Assembly (NCBI GenBank): GCA_947374315.1
Contig: CANCBK010000025.1
Coordinates: 1 to 21,170, forward strand
Origin: Burkholderiaceae bacterium
Lineage (GTDB): Bacteria > Pseudomonadota > Gammaproteobacteria > Burkholderiales > Burkholderiaceae
Length of the DNA stretch: 21,170 nucleotides
Direction of reading: 5' to 3'
Below, in pieces: positions 15,529 through 21,170 of this stretch. The stretch's first letter is position 1. Each line of letters begins with the position of its first letter. The notes beneath the pieces are model-generated. The model was not told where the DNA came from. It did no database searches and saw only the letters and a list, made by a program, of their open reading frames with translations. The translations under genes were made by a program, and so were the position numbers.

Positions 15529-16554
15529 ATGCTAAACGCCGTGGACCAAGTTTTGGTTGATGATCTTATAGGTGCGCCCTCATTGGCGCAGCGTCGAGCT
15601 TTGGCAAAGATCATTACCCTGCTTGAGTCAACACGCATGGATCATCGTAAACGCGCTGATGATGTGCTCAATACCTTGCTTCCCAAAACAGGCAAGTCTT
15701 TTCGACTGGGCATCTCCGGCGTTCCAGGGGTTGGTAAATCGACCTTAATTGAAACCCTTGGCTTATATCTGATCGAAGCGGGGCATCGCGTTGCGGTATT
15801 AGCGATTGACCCTTCCTCAAGCTTGTCCGGCGGCTCCATTTTGGGTGATAAAACTCGCATGGAGAGATTATCCGTTTTGGATAATGCCTTCATTCGCCCG
15901 AGTCCATCTTCTTGCACGCTGGGCGGTGTGGCTGAGAAAACCCGTGAAGCCATGTTGGTTGCGGAAGCTGCTGGCTTCGATATCGTGATTGTGGAGACAG
16001 TTGGTGTTGGTCAAAGCGAAATTGCGGTTGCCGGCATGACGGATATGTTTCTGCTGTTGCAGTTGCCCAATGCGGGTGATGACCTACAGGCAATCAAAAA
16101 AGGGGTAATGGAAATTGCTGACCTGATCGTCATCAATAAAGTGGACATTGATCCCAATGCTGCTATGCGTGCGCAATTATTCATCACTAGCTCTCTACGA
16201 CTGTTGGGTTTCCAGGGAAATCCTGATCACGCATCTCATGATGAAGAGTTTTGGCATCCTACTGTGATGACCTTAAGCGCTTTAGAGGGCAAAGGAGTTC
16301 CCGAGTTATGGGAAAAGATACTGCATTTCCAAAAACTACAGAATGCCAATGGCAAATTACAGTCCCGCCGCAAACAACAATCGGGTGCTTGGATGTGGGA
16401 TCGAATTGATGCGGGCCTTAAGAATGCTTTTCAAAATCACCCAGCAGTACAAACACTTTTACCTATTTTGAGCGCCGAGGTAAATCAAGGAACCATGGCC
16501 GCTTCTGTTGCTGCGAGACGTTTACTTGAGGCAATGGGACACGAATTTTTCTAA
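15529..16554 (+). CDS. meaB: MeaB/ArgK-family GTPase, chaperone of methylmalonyl-CoA mutase
   Basis: The 341-residue product is a G3E-class GTPase. MeaB protects the mutase from inactivation and gates adenosylcobalamin loading. GISGVPGVGKSTLIETLG (61-78) holds Walker A. AIDPSSSLSGGSILGDKTRM (92-111) and FIRPSPSSCTLGGV (121-134) are family signatures. VIVETVGVGQSE (153-164) is the switch segment and NKVD (204-207) the guanine-specificity motif. It follows the mutase by 26 bp, the usual pairing. The Shine-Dalgarno is weak. The stop codon TAA is embedded in TAAGGAG, the ribosome binding site of the next gene. Confidence 0.96.
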   Translation: MLNAVDQVLVDDLIGAPSLAQRRALAKIITLLESTRMDHRKRADDVLNTLLPKTGKSFRLGISGVPGVGKSTLIETLGLYLIEAGHRVAVLAIDPSSSLSGGSILGDKTRMERLSVLDNAFIRPSPSSCTLGGVAEKTREAMLVAEAAGFDIVIVETVGVGQSEIAVAGMTDMFLLLQLPNAGDDLQAIKKGVMEIADLIVINKVDIDPNAAMRAQLFITSSLRLLGFQGNPDHASHDEEFWHPTVMTLSALEGKGVPELWEKILHFQKLQNANGKLQSRRKQQSGAWMWDRIDAGLKNAFQNHPAVQTLLPILSAEVNQGTMAASVAARRLLEAMGHEFF

Positions 16555-16558
16555 GGAG
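16552..16558 (+). promoter_or_regulatory. Ribosome binding site of pccB overlapping the meaB stop
   Basis: TAAGGAG contains the meaB stop codon and is 5 nt from the pccB ATG, so terminating ribosomes uncover or occupy the site and translation is probably coupled. Confidence 0.85.
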
Positions 16559-16563
16559 TCGTT

Positions 16564-18096
16564 ATGAAGGAAATCATTCAACAGCTTGAAGCGAAGCGCG
16601 AACTTGCCCGATTGGGTGGCGGGCAAAAGCGTATTGCCGCTCAACATTCCAAAGGTAAGCTGACTGCGCGTGAGCGTATTGAGCTCTTGTTAGATGCGGG
16701 CACCTTTGAAGAGTGGGATATGTTTGTAGAGCATCGCTGCCATGATTTTGGAATGGCAGACCAAACTGTTCCTGGTGACGGCGTTGTTACTGGTTACGGC
16801 ATGATTAATGGCCGCTTGGTATTTGTATTCTCACAAGACTTTACTGTCTTGGGCGGCTCACTCTCTGAGGCGCATGCTGAAAAGATTTGTAAGATCATGG
16901 ATCAAGCGCTAAAAGTTGGCGCTCCTGTAATTGGCTTGAACGACTCTGGTGGCGCTCGTATTCAAGAGGGCGTAGCTTCCTTGGGTGGCTATGCAGAAAT
17001 TTTCCAGCGCAATGTGACCGCTTCTGGAGTGATCCCACAAATCTCTTTAATCATGGGGCCATCGGCAGGTGGCGCAGTTTACTCGCCAGCGCTGACCGAT
17101 TTCATCTTTATGGTGAAAGACAGTTCATACATGTTTGTTACCGGTCCAGAAGTGGTGAAGACGGTGACTCATGAGGATGTAACGGCGGAAGAGCTGGGTG
17201 GCGCAGTGACTCACTCTACCATTTCAGGTGTTTGTGATTTAGCTTTTGACAATGATGTTGATGCGATCATGATGCTTCGACGCTTTTTTAACTATCTCCC
17301 GCTATCGAATCGCGAAAAGCCGCCGATGATTAATGGAGCGATGCGTACTGAAGAGCCTGATTTTTCGCTTGATACGTTAGTGCCAAGCAATCCCAACCAG
17401 CCTTACGATATGAAAGAGCTGATCGAGAAGATTGTGGATGATGGCGAGTTCTTTGAATTACAGCCAGATTACGCAAAAAATATCTTGATTGGTTTTGCGC
17501 GTATGGAAGGCCGCTCAATTGGTATTGTTGCCAATCAGCCTTTAGTCTTGGCAGGTTGCTTGGATATTAAAGCATCCATTAAAGCGGCTCGTTTTGTCCG
17601 CTTCTGTGACGCCTTCAATATTCCAGTGGTGACATTGGTTGATGTACCTGGATTTATGCCTGGTACTTCGCAAGAGTACGGCGGAATTATTAAGCATGGT
17701 GCTAAATTGCTTTATGCCTATGCTGATTGCACCGTTCCCAAGGTAACACTGATCACCCGCAAGGCTTACGGTGGCGCCTATGATGTGATGGCTTCCAAGC
17801 ATTTACGAGGTGATGTGAACTTTGCTTGGCCTTCCGCTGAAATCGCAGTAATGGGTCCTAAAGGCGCTGTAGAGATTATTTTCCGTGAGGAGAAATCCGA
17901 TCCCGAGAAAATCGCCGCTCGTGAAGCTGAGTACAAAGCGAAATTTGCCAACCCCTTTGTTGCTGGACGTCGTGGCTATATCGATGATGTGATCTTGCCC
18001 CATGAGACTCGCAAGCGGATCTCCCGCTCTTTGGCGATGCTAAAGGATAAGGAGCTCACAAATCCACCGCGTAAACACGGCAATATCCCTCTTTAA
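16564..18096 (+). CDS. Propionyl-CoA carboxylase beta (carboxyltransferase) subunit
   Basis: The 510-residue product transfers the carboxyl group from biotin to propionyl-CoA, giving methylmalonyl-CoA. Two crotonase-like halves are present. Family motifs are [20 protein letters not shown] (97-116), [15 protein letters not shown] (126-140) and [17 protein letters not shown] (164-180), whose glycines build the first oxyanion hole. Asp407 in [13 protein letters not shown] aligns with Asp422 of Streptomyces coelicolor PccB, the residue known to favour propionyl-CoA over longer or shorter acyl chains, so a propionyl-CoA preference is expected. It lies between meaB and the alpha subunit gene, 11 bp before the latter. 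Confidence 0.95.
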   Translation: MKEIIQQLEAKRELARLGGGQKRIAAQHSKGKLTARERIELLLDAGTFEEWDMFVEHRCHDFGMADQTVPGDGVVTGYGMINGRLVFVFSQDFTVLGGSLSEAHAEKICKIMDQALKVGAPVIGLNDSGGARIQEGVASLGGYAEIFQRNVTASGVIPQISLIMGPSAGGAVYSPALTDFIFMVKDSSYMFVTGPEVVKTVTHEDVTAEELGGAVTHSTISGVCDLAFDNDVDAIMMLRRFFNYLPLSNREKPPMINGAMRTEEPDFSLDTLVPSNPNQPYDMKELIEKIVDDGEFFELQPDYAKNILIGFARMEGRSIGIVANQPLVLAGCLDIKASIKAARFVRFCDAFNIPVVTLVDVPGFMPGTSQEYGGIIKHGAKLLYAYADCTVPKVTLITRKAYGGAYDVMASKHLRGDVNFAWPSAEIAVMGPKGAVEIIFREEKSDPEKIAAREAEYKAKFANPFVAGRRGYIDDVILPHETRKRISRSLAMLKDKELTNPPRKHGNIPL

Positions 18097-18107
18097 GGCG
18101 CCGACAA

Positions 18108-20147
18108 ATGATGACTACGAAAATGTTTAAGAAAATTTTAATTGCTAACCGTGGCGAGATTGCTTGCCGGGTAATGAAAACTGCTAACAAGATGGGCATC
18201 AAGACGGTTGCCGTCTACTCAGAAGCCGATAAAGAAGCGCGTCACGTGCAGATGGCTGATGAAGCGGTTTGTATTGGGCCGGCGCCTTCACGTGAGTCCT
18301 ACTTGGTGATGGATCGCATTATTCAGGCCTGTAAAGATACTGGTGCTGAAGCGGTTCACCCGGGTTATGGTTTCCTATCCGAGAATGAGCAATTTGCTCG
18401 TCGCTGTGAGGAAGAGGGCATTATTTTCATCGGACCAAAGCATCAGTCCATTGCGGCAATGGGTGACAAGATCGCGTCTAAAAAGCTTGCTTTAGAGGCG
18501 AAGGTTAATACGATCCCGGGATTTAATGAGGCCATTGAAAAAGCGGAAGAAGCTGTCAAGATTGCTCAAGGCATTGGCTACCCAGTGATGATTAAGGCAT
18601 CTGCTGGCGGTGGCGGTAAAGGTTTACGCGTTGCATTTAATGACAAAGAGGCATTCGAAGGATTTACGGCTTGCCGCACCGAAGCTTTAAATAGCTTCGG
18701 CGATGACCGTGTTTTTATTGAAAAATTTGTTGAAGGCCCACGCCATATTGAGATTCAGGTTCTGGGTGATGCTCACGGCAATATCGTTTATTTAGGTGAG
18801 CGTGATTGCTCTATTCAGCGTCGCCATCAAAAGGTGATTGAAGAGGCGCCATCCCCCTTTATTGATCCTGCAACTCGCAAGGCAATGGGTGAGCAGGCTG
18901 TGGCTTTAGCAAGAGCCGTGAATTATCAATCTGCTGGTACCGTTGAATTTGTAGTGGGCAAAGATAAGTCTTTCTATTTCCTGGAGATGAATACCCGTTT
19001 GCAAGTGGAGCATCCGGTAACCGAAGGTATTACTGGTCTCGACTTGGTCGAGCAAATGATTCGAGTTGCTGCTGGTGAAAAGCTGGCATTCAAACAAGAA
19101 GATGTGAAGTTGGACGGTTGGTCGATGGAGTGTCGCATTAATGCCGATGACCCATTCCGTAACTTCCTTCCGTCTACTGGTCGATTGGTTAAGTATCGTC
19201 CGCCAGAAGCGGTTGGTGGTGTGAGGGTTGATACTGGCGTCTACGAGGGCGGTGAGATTCCGATGCACTATGACTCGATGATTGCGAAGTTAATAGTTCA
19301 TGGCAAGGATCGCACCGAAGCTATTGAAAAGATGCGTGCTGCGCTCAATGATTTTGTGATTCGCGGCATTCACTCGAACATCCCTTTCCAAGCGGCACTC
19401 TTGCAGCACCCACGTTTTATTTCTGGTGATTTCACAACCGGCTTTATCGCCGAAGAATATCCAGACGGCTTCAAAAAAGATTCCGTTCAACCTTCAGACC
19501 CTAAGCGTTTGGCAGCCTTAGCGGCATTCATGCGCTATCGTTACCTCGAGCATATCCAGATGATTGATGGGCAGTTGGCTGGTCATGAGATGACGATTGC
19601 CAAGAGGTTTGTGGTGGTGACTGGATCTCGCGTGGGCTCTAAAGAGGATATCAAAGAAGTTCCGATTCGTGTAGAGCTTAAAGAGGGTGTTTATGCGGTT
19701 TATATCGAAGAAGAAAATGATGTTAGCCGCTACAACATCGTTAGTAATTGGCGTCCGGGCGAGATTTGTCTGCGTGCAACCATTAATGGCACTAGCAAAA
19801 TTACCGCCCAAGTAGAGCGTGTTGGTGTTAAATACGCCCTCGTTTTAGATGGCGCTCATTACGAATGTCTAGTTTTAAGCCCGTTGGGTGCAGAGCTACA
19901 GCGACGCATGCTGGTTAAAGTTCCACCAGATACCTCCAAGTTGGTAATGTCTCCTATGCCCGGTCTTTTGACTAATATTTCAGTCAAGGTCGGCGAATCG
20001 GTGACTGCTGGTCAGAAACTGGCTGCCATTGAGGCAATGAAGATGGAGAATACTTTGGTTGCCGCACAAGACGGTGTGGTTGCTGAAATTTGCGCCAACG
20101 TTGGTGAGAGCTTAGCGGTTGATCAATTGATCATCCGCTTCGAATAA
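18108..20147 (+). CDS. Propionyl-CoA carboxylase alpha subunit (biotin carboxylase + BCCP)
   Basis: The 679-residue product carries an ATP-dependent biotin carboxylase domain and a C-terminal biotin carrier domain. KKILIANRGEIACRV (8-22) begins the carboxylase. HPGYGFLSEN (84-93), KASAGGGGKGLRV (163-175, ATP lid) and EMNTRLQVEHPVTE (293-306, metal and ATP site) follow. A linker domain like that of PCC alpha subunits spans about 460-600. The biotin attachment site is AMKM with Lys645, 34 residues from the end. Of three nearby ATGs (18108, 18111, 18123) the first is used because AAGG at 18095-18098 lies at a suitable 9-nt distance; the choice changes only the first five residues. Confidence 0.95.
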   Translation: MMTTKMFKKILIANRGEIACRVMKTANKMGIKTVAVYSEADKEARHVQMADEAVCIGPAPSRESYLVMDRIIQACKDTGAEAVHPGYGFLSENEQFARRCEEEGIIFIGPKHQSIAAMGDKIASKKLALEAKVNTIPGFNEAIEKAEEAVKIAQGIGYPVMIKASAGGGGKGLRVAFNDKEAFEGFTACRTEALNSFGDDRVFIEKFVEGPRHIEIQVLGDAHGNIVYLGERDCSIQRRHQKVIEEAPSPFIDPATRKAMGEQAVALARAVNYQSAGTVEFVVGKDKSFYFLEMNTRLQVEHPVTEGITGLDLVEQMIRVAAGEKLAFKQEDVKLDGWSMECRINADDPFRNFLPSTGRLVKYRPPEAVGGVRVDTGVYEGGEIPMHYDSMIAKLIVHGKDRTEAIEKMRAALNDFVIRGIHSNIPFQAALLQHPRFISGDFTTGFIAEEYPDGFKKDSVQPSDPKRLAALAAFMRYRYLEHIQMIDGQLAGHEMTIAKRFVVVTGSRVGSKEDIKEVPIRVELKEGVYAVYIEEENDVSRYNIVSNWRPGEICLRATINGTSKITAQVERVGVKYALVLDGAHYECLVLSPLGAELQRRMLVKVPPDTSKLVMSPMPGLLTNISVKVGESVTAGQKLAAIEAMKMENTLVAAQDGVVAEICANVGESLAVDQLIIRFE

Positions 20148-20149
20148 GG
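20146..20149 (+). promoter_or_regulatory. Ribosome binding site of the VOC gene overlapping the pccA stop
   Basis: AAGG shares two bases with the TAA stop of the carboxylase alpha gene and lies 6 nt before the ATG at 20156, which indicates co-translation with the upstream cistron. Confidence 0.7.
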
Positions 20150-20155
20150 TAAGTC

Positions 20156-20620
20156 ATGACCAAACCATTCAAGATATTGGGTATCCAGCAAATAGCCATT
20201 GGCGGCGAAAATAAAGATCGCCTCCGCAAGCTTTGGGTTGATCTATTGGGTTTTGAATACAAGAGCACATTTGTTTCTGAGCGTGAAAACGTAGATGAAG
20301 ATATTTGCGCGATCGGTAAAGGTGCGCATGAGGTTGAGGTTGACCTCATGCAACCATTTGATATCGAAAAGAAACCTGCAGTTCATCAAACCCCTTTAAA
20401 CCATATTGGATTATGGGTGGATGATCTTCCTAAGGCAGTGGAATGGTTATCTGCTCAAGGGCTTCGCTTTGCCCCTGGTGGCATCCGTAAGGGCGCTGGT
20501 GGTCATGACATTACCTTTGTGCATCCAAAGGGCAATGAGGAGTTTCCGTTTTGCGGAGAAGGCGTCTTGATTGAGCTCGTTCAGGCTCCAGCAGATATCA
20601 TTCAGGGTCTAAGTTCATAA
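20156..20620 (+). CDS. VOC-superfamily protein, possible methylmalonyl-CoA epimerase
   Basis: The 154-residue product has two beta-alpha-beta-beta-beta modules of the vicinal oxygen chelate fold: [11 protein letters not shown] at the start of the first, [18 protein letters not shown] (81-98) at the start of the second, and [10 protein letters not shown] (136-145) at the end. Its position at the end of a mutase/carboxylase operon suggests methylmalonyl-CoA epimerase, which links the carboxylase product to the mutase. The metal ligands differ by manual alignment: epimerase His12, Gln65, His91 and Glu141 appear here as Gln12, Asp63, His83 and Glu140. The fold is clear but the activity is not; a glyoxalase-like or other lyase activity is possible. 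Confidence 0.8.
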   Translation: MTKPFKILGIQQIAIGGENKDRLRKLWVDLLGFEYKSTFVSERENVDEDICAIGKGAHEVEVDLMQPFDIEKKPAVHQTPLNHIGLWVDDLPKAVEWLSAQGLRFAPGGIRKGAGGHDITFVHPKGNEEFPFCGEGVLIELVQAPADIIQGLSS

Positions 20621-20626
20621 GCAATC

Positions 20627-20633
20627 AAGAGAG
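20627..20633 (+). promoter_or_regulatory. Ribosome binding site supporting a TTG start of tsaB
   Basis: AAGAGAG lies 6 nt before TTG at 20640-20642, the point where homology to TsaB begins. Confidence 0.6.
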
Positions 20634-20639
20634 TCCAAA

Positions 20640-21170
20640 TTGACACGTATATTGGCCATCGACACCTCATCCGCCTGGTGTTCGGTGGCTTTATCTTTGG
20701 ATGAAGCCACTCCGTTAGTCCGCCACCAAAAGGTCTCGGCTGGCGCCAGCCAACTCTTGTTGCCCTGGGTAGAAGAACTTCTAAGCGATTCTGCTGCTGA
20801 GCTGACCTCTTTAGATGCCATTGCCATTGGCGTAGGTCCTGGGGCCTTTACGGGTGTTAGGCTTGGAGTCGCTGTTGTGCAGGGCTTGGCTACCGCTGCC
20901 AAGCTCCCTGTTCTTCCTGTGGCCAGCCTTGATGCCATCGCAGCCCAACTGGCGCTCAAGCCCCTCTTTATTGCCTCTGGAGTACAGACATTCGTTGTTG
21001 CTGTTGATGCTCGTATGGGTGAGGTTTACTGGGCAAAATACAAAGTCAAATTAAATGAATTGCCAAATCGGCTCGGCGATATTCAACTGTCTTCCCCTGA
21101 ATTGGTTGACCTTAGTGGTGCGGAATACCTAGCTGGTAGCGCCATCGCAGAATTTGGCAATCGTTTATTT
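20640..21170 (+). CDS. tsaB: TsaB (YeaZ), tRNA t6A biosynthesis protein, partial at the window end
   Basis: The first 177 codons are open to the window edge and the 3' end is missing. The product starts (M)TRILAIDTSSAWCSVAL. Further segments are VSAGASQLLLPWVEELL, GVGPGAFTGVRLGVAVVQGLA and VVAVDARMGEVYWAKY, all hallmarks of TsaB, the scaffold of the TsaD-TsaB-TsaE complex that makes N6-threonylcarbamoyl-adenosine in ANN-decoding tRNAs. The start is TTG at 20640: no ATG or GTG lies near the beginning of homology, and AAGAGAG is correctly spaced. It begins 19 bp after the VOC gene with no terminator between, so it is probably read from the upstream operon, at least in part. Like other TsaB proteins it lacks the TsaD metal site. 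Confidence 0.93.
   Translation, partial: MTRILAIDTSSAWCSVALSLDEATPLVRHQKVSAGASQLLLPWVEELLSDSAAELTSLDAIAIGVGPGAFTGVRLGVAVVQGLATAAKLPVLPVASLDAIAAQLALKPLFIASGVQTFVVAVDARMGEVYWAKYKVKLNELPNRLGDIQLSSPELVDLSGAEYLAGSAIAEFGNRLF

Noticed and set aside
20615..20959. 114-residue open frame antisense to the start of tsaB
   Set aside because: The plus-strand frame from TTG at 20640 gives a clear TsaB protein; the antisense frame has no recognisable features.

Overview
The window looks like a core-genome segment of a betaproteobacterium of the Burkholderiaceae, most probably Polynucleobacter or a close freshwater relative. This is judged from protein flavour (ParE, ParC, the CoxE-like VWA protein and the VOC protein all read like Burkholderiales versions), moderate GC content by eye, tight gene packing and the neighbour combination. 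No database was consulted. No insertion sequence, prophage, CRISPR array, rRNA gene or plasmid function is visible.

Layout: (1) 1-75, minus strand: tRNA-Arg(CCU). (2) 136-2742, minus strand: a likely operon of a class III CoA-transferase, a 12-TM MFS transporter and a 46-residue hydrophobic peptide that is easy to miss. (3) 2821-7253, plus strand: parE-parC (topoisomerase IV) with a 1-bp overlap, closed by a strong bidirectional terminator. (4) 7324-11605: a group of molybdenum-hydroxylase maturation genes: xdhC (minus), a divergent mocA-like nucleotidyltransferase (plus), a RidA-family protein (minus), and a CoxE-like VWA protein with a CoxD-like MoxR ATPase (both minus). No molybdenum hydroxylase structural gene is in the window. 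(5) 11775-12502, plus strand: two small secreted monohaem cytochromes c that together resemble the two halves of a cytochrome c4. The intergenic region before them carries a perfect FNR-type box and a perfect 10-bp inverted repeat. (6) 12581-13219, minus strand: a GntR/FCD regulator whose promoter overlaps a TGTATACA operator. (7) 13316-20620, plus strand: the methylmalonyl-CoA pathway: methylmalonyl-CoA mutase, its MeaB GTPase chaperone, propionyl-CoA carboxylase beta and alpha subunits and a VOC protein in the place of an epimerase. (8) 20640 to the window end: the first 177 codons of tsaB (tRNA t6A synthesis), starting at TTG.

Together, block 7 interconverts propionyl-CoA, methylmalonyl-CoA and succinyl-CoA, probably under the divergent GntR repressor. 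Blocks 4 and 5 suggest the cell matures a molybdopterin-cytosine-dinucleotide hydroxylase encoded elsewhere, possibly linked to periplasmic electron carriers under oxygen-responsive control.

Most genes are conventional. The points most worth a second look are the changed metal-ligand set in the VOC protein, the regulatory region between the MoxR and cytochrome genes, the apparently leaderless parE and mocA starts, the natural Gln/Asp pair at the quinolone positions of ParC, and the overlooked 46-residue membrane peptide.
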